Notes under the pieces: model-generated
What the model was told of the DNA's origin: nothing
The model's input: the letters and a program-made list of their open reading frames with translations, nothing else
Database searches by the model: none
Translations under genes and position numbers: made by a program
In this document: positions 28,264 through 35,229 of the stretch, piece after piece
How positions within the stretch are numbered: the first letter of the stretch is position 1
Layout: every line of letters starts with the position of its first letter
Source of the DNA: Paracoccus marcusii
GTDB lineage: Bacteria; Pseudomonadota; Alphaproteobacteria; Rhodobacterales; Rhodobacteraceae
Assembly: GCF_006151785.1 (NCBI RefSeq)
Contig: NZ_VDDD01000018.1
Span: forward strand, 1 to 38,026
Direction: 5' to 3'
DNA: 38,026 nt

Positions 28264-29466
28264 TCAGCCCTGCAGCGCGTCCATCAGATCGGCGGTCAGG
28301 TCGCGCGCGTCCTCCAACCCCACCGACAGGCGCAACAGGCCCGGCGTGATGCCAAGGCGCGCCTTGTCCTCGTCGGTCAGGCGCGAATGGGTGGTGGTGG
28401 CCGGATGGGTCACGATGGATTTCGCATCGCCCAGGTTGTTCGAGATCGCGATGATCCGCAGACGATCCAGCGCGGCGAATGCCGCCTCCTTGCCGCCCGC
28501 CAGTTCCATCGCGATCATCGTGCCGCCCGACCCCATCTGCCGCATGGCCAGGTCGTGCTGCGGATGATCGGCCAGGCCCGGATAGATCACGCGGCTCAGC
28601 GCCGGATGGCCGTGCAGCGCGGCGGCGATGCCCGCGGCGGCCTCGGCCTGGGCGCGCACGCGCAGGTCCATGGTCTGAAGCCCGTTCAGCATGATCCAGG
28701 AATGGAACGGGCTGATCGCGCCGCCGGTATGCTTCAGATAGGGCTCGGCCACCTCGCGCACGAACTGACGCGTGCCGCAGATCACCCCGGCCAGCGCCCG
28801 CCCGCCGCCATCGATATGCTTGGTCGCGGAATAGACGACCACATCGGCCCCCTGCTCGACCGCGCGGGAAAAGACCGGGGTCGCGAACACGTTGTCGACC
28901 ACCACCGTCGCGCCCGCCGCATGGGCAAGGTCCGCGACGGCCCGGATGTCGATCACCTCCAGCGTGGGGTTCGACACGCTTTCGAAGAACACCGCCCGCG
29001 TGCCGGGCGTGATCGCCTCGGCCCATTGGTCCAGATCGGTGCCGTCGACATAGCTGACCTTGACCCCGAACCGCACCAGCAGATCCAGCACGTACAGGCA
29101 GGACCCGAACAGCGCCCGCGCCGCGACGACGTGATCGCCCGGCTTGCACATCGCGAACATCGCGCCGTTGACGGCGGCCATGCCGCTGGCGGTGGCAAAG
29201 GCGTCCTCGGTCCCCTCCAGCGCGGCGATGCGGTCCTCGAACATGCGGCTGGTGGGGTTGCCGTAACGGGCATAGATGAACTCGTCCGGGCCGGTGCCCT
29301 GGAACCGCGCCTCGGCCGAGGCGGCGTCGGGATAGACGAAGCCCTGGGTCAGGAAGATCGCCTCGGCCATCTCGCCATACTGGCTGCGCCGGGTGCCGTG
29401 ATGGACGGCCTGGGTCCGGGGATGGGGGGTGCGGGGGGTGAACTTGTCGTCGGACGAAACGCTCAT
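28264..29466 (-). CDS. metZ: O-succinylhomoserine sulfhydrylase
   Basis: This PLP enzyme makes homocysteine from O-succinylhomoserine (or O-acetylhomoserine) and sulfide, the direct sulfhydrylation route of methionine synthesis. The 400-residue product has the Cys/Met-metabolism PLP fold. The cofactor lysine is K216 in YSATKHIDGGGR, and the substrate-binding YARYGNPTSRMFE stretch lies near 65-77. MetZ fits best among relatives (MetB, MetC, MetY) because of the N-terminal TQAVHHGTRRSQYGEMAEAI and the SHWI-like PFHSWIMLNGLQT. The start MSVSSDDKF at 29466 is chosen over a 33-residue in-frame extension. The ribosome site GGAAAGG lies within a hairpin (29473-29512). folE2 follows. Confidence 0.93.
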   Translation of the reverse strand: MSVSSDDKFTPRTPHPRTQAVHHGTRRSQYGEMAEAIFLTQGFVYPDAASAEARFQGTGPDEFIYARYGNPTSRMFEDRIAALEGTEDAFATASGMAAVNGAMFAMCKPGDHVVAARALFGSCLYVLDLLVRFGVKVSYVDGTDLDQWAEAITPGTRAVFFESVSNPTLEVIDIRAVADLAHAAGATVVVDNVFATPVFSRAVEQGADVVVYSATKHIDGGGRALAGVICGTRQFVREVAEPYLKHTGGAISPFHSWIMLNGLQTMDLRVRAQAEAAAGIAAALHGHPALSRVIYPGLADHPQHDLAMRQMGSGGTMIAMELAGGKEAAFAALDRLRIIAISNNLGDAKSIVTHPATTTHSRLTDEDKARLGITPGLLRLSVGLEDARDLTADLMDALQG

Positions 29467-29472
29467 GCGGGC

Positions 29473-29512
29473 TGCCTTTCCGTGGTCCCCTGCGGCGTAA
29501 TCCCCACAGGCA
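29473..29512 (-). promoter_or_regulatory. Leader hairpin over the metZ ribosome-binding site
   Basis: In the metZ message TGCCT-GTGG can pair with CCAC and, past a GGAA bulge, with AGGCA. The 3' arm ends just before the start codon and contains the GGAAAGG ribosome-binding site. A fold that hides this site could control translation. It does not match my recollection of the SAM-II consensus, so no ligand is proposed. Confidence 0.4.
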
Positions 29513-29618
29513 TCTTTCGCAAGTCCCGCGACCCCGGGCGCGCCGAACTGTCGCCTAGCCGACAAATTGCAGGAAATGCAGATAAACGGTTATTTTACAG
29601 GGGGATGCTTGATCTTCC

Positions 29619-29632
29619 TGTCCAAATGGACA
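29619..29632. promoter_or_regulatory. Perfect dyad TGTCCA-AA-TGGACA, candidate operator
   Basis: The 14-base palindrome ends two bases before the TTGGAA box of the rightward promoter candidate and lies about 155 bases upstream of metZ on the other side. It could bind a dimeric regulator controlling either direction. The regulator is unknown. Confidence 0.45.
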
Positions 29633-29633
29633 G

Positions 29634-29662
29634 TTGGAAACCGACGGGTCGCAAGCTATGGT
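29634..29662 (+). promoter_or_regulatory. Candidate sigma-70 promoter pointing into a gene-free region
   Basis: TTGGAA and TATGGT are separated by exactly 17 bases. Transcription would start near 29669-29670, at the foot of the first hairpin of the candidate small RNA. No coding gene lies downstream on this strand until far beyond the window's minus-strand genes. Confidence 0.4.
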
Positions 29663-29669
29663 TGAACCA

Positions 29670-29720
29670 CGGTCGGGTGATGTTCACCCAAAACCGGTAC
29701 GGGGCTTTCGCCCCGCTTTC
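29670..29720 (+). ncRNA. Candidate small RNA of about 50 nt with two hairpins
   Basis: From the predicted start, CGGT-c-GGGTG pairs with CACCC-aaa-ACCG around ATGTT (29670-29696). A three-base linker leads into CGGGGC-TTTC-GCCCCG (29700-29715), followed by CTTTC, a terminator-like end. A matching promoter lies just upstream. Both hairpins are equally good on the minus strand, where the second gains a GAAA tetraloop, so the element could instead belong to the metZ leader. No Rfam family is recognised. Confidence 0.35.
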
Positions 29721-29833
29721 ACCAGTGTCCCGCAGGTGCGGGGTCGTGTCACAAGTTTTCTGAAGACGGTTCCTGCGGTCCAGTGTGTTGCTGTGACCAT
29801 CGCGTGTTTATTCGGACGGCGGGACCCGGACAG

Positions 29834-29862
29834 TTGGGGGCGGCAGGTCGCGCCGCCCCCAA
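29834..29862 (-). terminator. Strong hairpin after the DctD-like gene
   Basis: TTGGGGGCGGC and GCCGCCCCCAA form an 11-bp perfect stem with a 7-base loop, 7 bases after the response-regulator stop on the minus strand. The tail lacks a clear T tract, but the stem is among the strongest in the window. Confidence 0.65.
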
Positions 29863-29869
29863 TGGTCCC

Positions 29870-31195
29870 TTACAGATAGTCGCCGCGCTGCAGGCCGTAC
29901 TTGGCCATCTTTTCGTTCAGCGTCCGGCGCGGCAGGCACAGCTCGTCCATCACCCCGGAAATGCTGCCCTTGTGGCGGCGCATGGTGTTGTCGATCAGCA
30001 TCTTCTCGAAGCTCTCGACATATTCCTTCAGCGGCTTGCCCTCGGTGGTGGTGGCCTGCTGGTTGTCCTCGCCATCCGCCATCAGCAGCGATGCGATCGA
30101 CCCCGATCCGCGGCGGTTCTGCAAGACCGCGCGTTCGGCCACGTTGATCAGCTGGCGGATGTTGCCCGGCCAGGGCGCCTGCAGCAGCTGGGCGGCCTCC
30201 TGCGCGCTGACCTGGGGCGGCTCGCAGCCGTATTCCTCGCTGAACTGCTCGGTCATGCGGGTGAACAGCGCCAGGATGTCCTCGCCCCGCGCACGCAGCG
30301 GCGGCAGGGTGATCTTCAGCGCCGACAAGCGATAGAACAGGTCGGGACGCAGCGAATCCTCGGCCTTTCGGCCCTCGCCACGGGCGTTGCTGATCGCGAT
30401 GATGCGCGTCTCGGCAGGTGTGCCCTGCTCGCTGATAAACGCCAGCAGGCGGGCCTGCATTGCCTCGGACAGGGCCTCGACATCCTCCAGGCACAGCGTG
30501 CCGGCGCGGGCCTCCTCGACGGCGGGCAGCCCGTCCTCGATGGGGCCGAACAGGCGCGATGCCAGGGCCTCGTCGTTATAGGCCGCGCAGCTGACCGGCA
30601 CGAACTTCTTGGACGCGCGCGGCCCGACCGCGTGCAGGGCATGCGCCACCAGCGTCTTGCCGGTGCCGGTCTCGCCGTCGATCAACACGTGGCCGTCGGC
30701 CTGGCCCAGGTCCAGGATGTCCTCGCGCAGGCGCTCCATCACCGGGCTGGCGCCGATCAGCTTGGACATGACCTGCTGGCCTTCGGACAGGTCGCGGCGC
30801 AGGGCGCGGTTGTCCAGGGTCATGCGCCGGGCCTGCGTGGCCTTCTTGGCCAGCTGGGTCATGCGGTCGGGGTTGAAGGGCTTCTCCATAAAATCCATCG
30901 CGCCAAGGCGCATCGCCTCGACCGCCATGGGCACGTCGCCATGGCCGGTAATCATGATGACGGGCAGGTTCGAATCCAGGCCCATCAGGCGTTTCAGAAA
31001 GGCCATGCCGTCCATGCCGGGCATGCGGATGTCGCTGACGACGATGCCGGGCCAGTCGGACCCGATGACCTTCAGCGCGTCCTCGGCGCTGGCAAAGGTT
31101 TCGGTCTCGAAGCCCGACAGGACCAGCCACTGGCTGATCGATTCGCGCATGTCGGGTTCGTCATCCACGATGGCGATCTTCAGCTTGCGGGACAT
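29870..31195 (-). CDS. NtrC-family response regulator, DctD-like, lacking the GAFTGA loop
   Basis: The 441-residue product has a receiver domain (1-120; acids D11/D12, phosphorylation site D55 in VVSDIRMPG, K105), an AAA+ domain (about 140-370) and a Fis-type helix-turn-helix at the C-terminus (ISGVMDELCLPRRTLNEKM). Walker A GETGTGKT and the arginine-finger region LRPDLFYRLS are kept. The sigma-54 contact loop GAFTGA is missing: its place reads LFGPIEDGLPAVEEA. Walker B is altered to TLCLEDVEAL. It should therefore not activate sigma-54 promoters in the usual way. The ATG at 31195 has GAGAGG 9 bases upstream; an ATG at 31222 would overlap the kinase stop. It is partnered with the DctB-like kinase. 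Confidence 0.88.
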   Translation of the reverse strand: MSRKLKIAIVDDEPDMRESISQWLVLSGFETETFASAEDALKVIGSDWPGIVVSDIRMPGMDGMAFLKRLMGLDSNLPVIMITGHGDVPMAVEAMRLGAMDFMEKPFNPDRMTQLAKKATQARRMTLDNRALRRDLSEGQQVMSKLIGASPVMERLREDILDLGQADGHVLIDGETGTGKTLVAHALHAVGPRASKKFVPVSCAAYNDEALASRLFGPIEDGLPAVEEARAGTLCLEDVEALSEAMQARLLAFISEQGTPAETRIIAISNARGEGRKAEDSLRPDLFYRLSALKITLPPLRARGEDILALFTRMTEQFSEEYGCEPPQVSAQEAAQLLQAPWPGNIRQLINVAERAVLQNRRGSGSIASLLMADGEDNQQATTTEGKPLKEYVESFEKMLIDNTMRRHKGSISGVMDELCLPRRTLNEKMAKYGLQRGDYL

Positions 31196-31218
31196 TCTTG
31201 TCATCCTCTCGTGTTGCG

Positions 31219-33012
31219 TCATTCGGCCGCCAGGGCCTGACGGGGCTGTCCGGGGCGGTGCAGCGGCAGCTCGACCCGGAACACCGCTCCGCCGGTGTTT
31301 TCGTTATGGGCGGTCAGGCGACCCCCGAAATCGGCGACGATCGTGGACGAGATCGCCAGCCCCAGCCCGGTCCCCTCGCCGGGCTTCTTGGTGGTCCAGA
31401 AGGGTTCAAACAGCTTTTCCAGGTCCGAGACACCCGGCCCGTTATCGCGGACGGACACATAGGCGTGAGCCGCGGCCTCGACCGTGATCTCGATCGCGGC
31501 GTCGGGGCGGCCCTTGACCGCGTCGACCGCGTTGCGCAGCAGGTTGATCAGCACCTGTTCCAGCCGGATGCGATCGGCCATGACCATCACCCGTTCGCGC
31601 GGCACGATGCGGATGATGCGGATGGGCCGGGTGCGCAGCTGGGGCTCCATCATGGTCAGCGCGCTGCTGACCGCGGCGCGCAGATCGACCGGCTCGACCG
31701 CCTCGCCGCCCTTGCGGGCATAGGACTTCAGCTGCCGGGTGATCGCGCCCATCCGGTCGATCAGGTCGTCGATGCGCTGGAAACTGGACAGCGCCTCCTC
31801 GGGGCGGCCGCGCTGCAGCAGCAGCCGCGCCCCCGCCAGATAGGTTTTCATCGCGGCCAAGGGCTGGTTCAGCTCGTGGCTGACGCCGGCCGACATCTCT
31901 CCCAGGGCGGCCAGCTTGGAGGATTGCTGCATGGTCTGCTCGGCCACGCGCAGCTCCTTCTGCACGCGCTCGCGTTCCGCGATCTCTCGGGTCAGGCGGG
32001 CGTTCAGGGCGCGCAGGTCGGCCGATTCGCGCATATAGGCCTGGCTCTGGATGCGCGCGCGCCGCGACAGCATCCAGAACGCCCCCGCCAGCAGGATGGC
32101 AAAACCCATGATCTGCAGCGCCAGAATGGCGTTGACGCGCTCGCGCACGGACGAATAGGCGGTGAAACTGATCATCCGCCAGCCGCGGAACGGCACCCGC
32201 GCCTCGGACTGCATCACCGCGCGGCCCTGGACATAGGCGTCGGCGGGGCTGGAGGTCCAGTCCGCCGTCACCTGGAACGCCCGCCGGATCGCAGAGGGCG
32301 CATCGCGCACCGCCTGCGCCTCGGCGACGGTCAGGCCACGCCAGCGCGGCTCGGTCGACAGGATGATCACACCCTCGCTGTCGGTGACGGCCACGGCATC
32401 GGAAATGCCCGCCCAGGACCGCTCCAGCCGGGTCAGGTCGGCCCCCACGACGATCACACCCAGCGTCCGCCCCTCGGACACCACGGCGCGGGAATAGGCG
32501 AACTCATGGGCGCCCGATGCCAGTTCGGACACGGTGAAGACCGTGTCGCGCGACCGCAGCGCCTCGACATATTGCGGGGCCGCGACGCTGTTCGTGCCGA
32601 TCTGATAGCGGTCGGTGGCCCCCACGACCCGCCCCGATGCGTCCAACAGGCGGATCGAGGCCGCGCCGATCTCCTTCTGCGCGGTCATCAGCCGCGCCGA
32701 GGTGGTGGAAAAATCGTTGCCGTTCAGCGCCCCGATCAGCGCCGGGTCACGCGCCAGCAGCAAGGGCACGACCGAATTGCGCTGCAGTTCCGACATCAGG
32801 TTGCCCGAATACAGCGCCAGACGCAGTTCGGACCGCACGCGCGTGTTCTCGGAGAAGCGGTCGGTCAGCCATGCGTTGGTGACCCAGATCGTGCCCAGCG
32901 CTGCCAGGCAGATCAGTGCGATCGTCGCACGCAGCCACCAGGGGTTGACCGGCTGGCCGACCCTGCCGCGCCTGCGTTCGGCGCTGTCTTCGATATGATC
33001 CTCAGTGACCAC
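31219..33012 (-). CDS. DctB-like sensor histidine kinase
   Basis: This 597-residue membrane kinase should sense a periplasmic ligand, by family a C4-dicarboxylate, and phosphorylate the adjacent regulator. It has membrane segments near residues 28-46 and 295-315 that enclose a roughly 245-residue periplasmic sensor of the Cache type. A coiled-coil linker (ESADLRALNARLTREIAERE) follows. The kinase core shows H379 in AGVSHELNQPLAAM, the N box LINLLRNAVDAV, and DNGPGVSD and TTKKPGEGTGLGLAIS for ATP binding. The start is a GTG at 33012 with a weak ribosome site. No dctPQM transport genes lie in the window, so the ligand is not certain. Confidence 0.9.
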   Translation of the reverse strand: MVTEDHIEDSAERRRGRVGQPVNPWWLRATIALICLAALGTIWVTNAWLTDRFSENTRVRSELRLALYSGNLMSELQRNSVVPLLLARDPALIGALNGNDFSTTSARLMTAQKEIGAASIRLLDASGRVVGATDRYQIGTNSVAAPQYVEALRSRDTVFTVSELASGAHEFAYSRAVVSEGRTLGVIVVGADLTRLERSWAGISDAVAVTDSEGVIILSTEPRWRGLTVAEAQAVRDAPSAIRRAFQVTADWTSSPADAYVQGRAVMQSEARVPFRGWRMISFTAYSSVRERVNAILALQIMGFAILLAGAFWMLSRRARIQSQAYMRESADLRALNARLTREIAERERVQKELRVAEQTMQQSSKLAALGEMSAGVSHELNQPLAAMKTYLAGARLLLQRGRPEEALSSFQRIDDLIDRMGAITRQLKSYARKGGEAVEPVDLRAAVSSALTMMEPQLRTRPIRIIRIVPRERVMVMADRIRLEQVLINLLRNAVDAVKGRPDAAIEITVEAAAHAYVSVRDNGPGVSDLEKLFEPFWTTKKPGEGTGLGLAISSTIVADFGGRLTAHNENTGGAVFRVELPLHRPGQPRQALAAE

Positions 33013-33074
33013 GCACGGACCCGTCCCACAAGATCGGCTGACGCAATCTATGGCGAAGAACGGTCCGGCTCAAG

Positions 33075-33743
33075 TCAGGCGTGCGTCAGCGCCGTGGCCA
33101 GCCCCGTGAACAGCGCCGCCCCGTCGGTGCCGCCCGTGACCGGGTCGGCGGCGCGTTCGGGATGCGGCATCATGCCCAGGACGCGCCGGTTTTCCGACAG
33201 CACGCCCGCGATGTCGCCGACAGACCCGTTGATCGCCGGGGCATAGGTGAAGGCGATGCGGTCCTGATCGCGCAGCTGCGCCAAGCCTTCGGTGCCGATC
33301 TGATAGTTGCCGTCGTGATGGGCCACCGGAATGCAGATCCGCTGGCCCTTGGCGTAACCGCCGGTGAAGGCGCTGTCCGCGGTGCCCACGGTCAGGACCG
33401 ACGGCTTGCACAGGAAAGTCAGCCCGGTGTTGCGCATCAGCGCGCCGGGCAGCAGGCCCAGTTCTGTCAGCACCTGAAAGCCGTTGCAGATCCCCAGCAC
33501 ATAGCCGCCCCGCGCCGCATGGGCCCGCAGCGCGTCGGCGATGGGGGAATGCGCGGCGATCGCCCCGCAGCGCAGATAGTCGCCATAGGAGAACCCGCCC
33601 GGCACGCCGACCAGGTCGATCCCGTCGGGCAGCTGGCTGTCTTTGTGCCAGACGCGCACCACCTCGGCCCCCGCCTGTTCCAGCGCGACGGCAAGGTCGC
33701 GGTCGCAATTCGATCCGGGAAAGGTGACGACGGCGGCTTTCAT
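33075..33743 (-). CDS. purQ: Phosphoribosylformylglycinamidine synthase subunit PurQ
   Basis: PurQ is the glutaminase subunit that supplies ammonia to PurL in purine synthesis, working with PurS. The 222-residue chain is a class I glutamine amidotransferase. The triad is C86 in LGICNGFQ, with H194 and E196 in MMPHPERAAD. The opening MKAAVVTFPGSNCDRD is diagnostic of the small bacterial PurQ. AGGAG precedes the ATG at 33743. purS and purL are not in the window. The dctB gene starts 62 bases downstream on the same strand, and a repeat with hairpins lies upstream. Confidence 0.97.
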   Translation of the reverse strand: MKAAVVTFPGSNCDRDLAVALEQAGAEVVRVWHKDSQLPDGIDLVGVPGGFSYGDYLRCGAIAAHSPIADALRAHAARGGYVLGICNGFQVLTELGLLPGALMRNTGLTFLCKPSVLTVGTADSAFTGGYAKGQRICIPVAHHDGNYQIGTEGLAQLRDQDRIAFTYAPAINGSVGDIAGVLSENRRVLGMMPHPERAADPVTGGTDGAALFTGLATALTHA

Positions 33744-33799
33744 CGCGGGACTCCTGCTTGGGACGCCCTGCCCTTAGCGCAGGCCGGGTTCCAAAGAAA

Positions 33800-33869
33800 G
33801 GGGGGCCAGCCCCCCATCGCCTTGCGGCGATCCCCCCGGGGGTATTTGAACAACGGAGAAATGCATCCT
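33800..33869. repeat. Rhodobacteraceae-type intergenic hairpin repeat
   Basis: Three self-complementary units follow each other: GGGGGG-CCAG-CCCCCC (33800-33815), ATCGCC-TTGC-GGCGAT (33816-33831) and CCCCCCGGGGG (33832-33842). They are followed by TATTTGAACAACGGAGAAATG. From memory, elements of this form (G/C hairpin, variable hairpin, CCCCCGGGGGTATTTG and a purine-rich end) are scattered between genes in Rhodobacteraceae. Only one full copy is in this window, so its repeat status rests on recollection. Confidence 0.55.
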
Positions 33870-33886
33870 GCGCCCTCGGAAAGCAG

Positions 33887-33910
33887 AAGGCCGGGCGATT
33901 GCCCGGCCTT
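33887..33910 (-). terminator. Terminator of icd
   Basis: AAGGCCGGGC and GCCCGGCCTT form a perfect 10-bp stem with a 4-base loop, starting 5 bases after the icd stop. On the minus strand the stem's T pair is followed by CTGCTTT. This is the best-formed terminator in the window after the one at 18692. Confidence 0.8.
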
Positions 33911-33915
33911 CGTGA

Positions 33916-35127
33916 TCAGTTCAGCGCCTTGTTCAGGTACTGGTCGACCTTTTCCAGATAGCCCATCGTGGTCAGCCATTTCTGGTCGGGACCCACCAGC
34001 AGCGCCAGGTCCTTGGTCATGTGGCCGTCCTCGACCGCCTGGACGGTCACCTTCTCCAGCGTCTGCGCAAAGGTCAGCAGGGCGGCGTTGTCGTCCAGCT
34101 TGGCGCGGTGCTTGAGGCCGCCGGTCCAGGCAAAGATCGACGCGATCGAGTTGGTCGAGGTCGCATTGCCCTTCTGGTGTTCGCGATAGTGGCGGGTGAC
34201 GGTGCCATGGGCGGCCTCGGATTCGACGATCTTGCCGTCCGGGGTCATCAGGACCGAGGTCATCAGGCCAAGGCTGCCAAAGCCCTGCGCGACGGTGTCC
34301 GACTGCACGTCGCCATCATAGTTCTTGCAGGCCCACACATAGCCGCCCGACCATTTCATCGCGCTTGCGACCATGTCGTCGATCAGGCGGTGTTCGTAAT
34401 GGATGCCGGCCTTCTTGAACCGGTCCTGGAACTCGGCCTCGTAGACCTCCTGGAACAGGTCCTTGAAGCGGCCGTCATAGGCCTTGAGGATCGTGTTCTT
34501 GGTTGACAGATAGACCGGATAGCCGCGCGCCAGGCCATAGTTCAGCGAGGCACGGGCGAAATCGCGGATCGAATCGTCCAGATTGTACATGGCCATTGCG
34601 ACCCCGGCGGCGGGGGCGTCATAGACCTCGTGCTCGATCGTCTCGCCGTTCTCGCCGACGAACTTGATGGTCAGCTTGCCCTTGCCCGGAAAACGGAAAT
34701 CGGTGGCCTTGTACTGGTCGCCGAAGGCGTGGCGGCCGACGATGATCGGCTGCGTCCAGCCCGGCACCAGCCGCGGCACGTTCTTGCAGATGATTGGTTC
34801 GCGGAAGATCACGCCGCCCAGGATGTTGCGGATCGTGCCATTGGGGCTGCGCCACATCTTCTTCAGGCCGAATTCCTCGGCCCGCGCCTCGTCGGGGGTG
34901 ATGGTCGCGCATTTCACGCCGACCCCGTGGCGCTTGATCGCCTCGGCCGCGTCGATGGTGATCTGGTCGTTGGTGCGGTCGCGCTCCTCGATGCCCAGGT
35001 CATAATATTTCAGGTCGATGTCCAGATAGGGCAGGATCAGCTTTTGCTTGATGAAGTCCCAGATGATCCGCGTCATCTCGTCCCCGTCCAGCTCGACGAC
35101 GGGATTGGCAACCTTGATCTTCGACAT
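33916..35127 (-). CDS. icd: NADP-dependent isocitrate dehydrogenase
   Basis: This TCA-cycle enzyme oxidises isocitrate to 2-oxoglutarate and makes NADPH. At 403 residues it belongs to the eukaryote-like homodimeric class common in alphaproteobacteria. Features are the opening [19 protein letters not shown], the substrate loop [16 protein letters not shown] near residue 95, the metal-binding [20 protein letters not shown] stretch, and [19 protein letters not shown] for cofactor binding. The start at 35127 has AAGGGG upstream; the 16-residue in-frame extension is not conserved. It is followed by a strong terminator and stands alone as a transcription unit, with 102 bases to the HD gene upstream. 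Confidence 0.97.
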   Translation of the reverse strand: MSKIKVANPVVELDGDEMTRIIWDFIKQKLILPYLDIDLKYYDLGIEERDRTNDQITIDAAEAIKRHGVGVKCATITPDEARAEEFGLKKMWRSPNGTIRNILGGVIFREPIICKNVPRLVPGWTQPIIVGRHAFGDQYKATDFRFPGKGKLTIKFVGENGETIEHEVYDAPAAGVAMAMYNLDDSIRDFARASLNYGLARGYPVYLSTKNTILKAYDGRFKDLFQEVYEAEFQDRFKKAGIHYEHRLIDDMVASAMKWSGGYVWACKNYDGDVQSDTVAQGFGSLGLMTSVLMTPDGKIVESEAAHGTVTRHYREHQKGNATSTNSIASIFAWTGGLKHRAKLDDNAALLTFAQTLEKVTVQAVEDGHMTKDLALLVGPDQKWLTTMGYLEKVDQYLNKALN

Positions 35128-35194
35128 GAACTGCCCCTTGTGCGGTGGATACGGTCGCGCCGCTTCTAGCCGCAAAAGCGTCCGATTGAAAGAC

Positions 35195-35211
35195 GGTATG
35201 CGATGGTATGC
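35195..35211. repeat. Short direct repeat GGTATGC x2 in the icd upstream region
   Basis: Two GGTATGC heptamers begin exactly 10 bases apart (35195 and 35205), one helical turn, about 70 bases upstream of the icd start. The spacing would suit two regulator half-sites on one face of the DNA. It may also be chance. Confidence 0.25.
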
Positions 35212-35229
35212 AAGACACCCGTCCGGTGA

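Larger units (their letters stand above)
29467..29869. other. 403-base gene-free stretch upstream of metZ
   Basis: This is the longest non-coding stretch in the window. From right to left it holds the hairpin behind the response-regulator gene (29834-29862), a CCCGC-AGGT-GCGGG stem (29729-29742), two adjacent hairpins that may form a small RNA (29670-29720), a promoter-like pair (29634-29662), a TGTCCA-N2-TGGACA dyad (29619-29632), an AT-richer stretch near 29575-29600 suited to a metZ promoter, a small GTCG/CGAC stem (29550-29563), and the metZ leader hairpin. Open frames here are short and have no good ribosome site. Confidence 0.6.

Noticed and set aside
29467..29640. SAM-II riboswitch before metZ
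   Set aside because: The spacing and the GCTAAAAAG-type 3' element of SAM-II could not be found on the minus strand; only unrelated hairpins are present.
29634..29879. Short plus-strand frame (81 codons) in the metZ upstream spacer
   Set aside because: It has no ribosome-binding site and overlaps hairpins and promoter-like boxes; RNA structure explains the stretch better.
31198..33246. Open frame of 682 codons opposite the DctB-like kinase
   Set aside because: It is antisense to a clear histidine kinase and has no domain.
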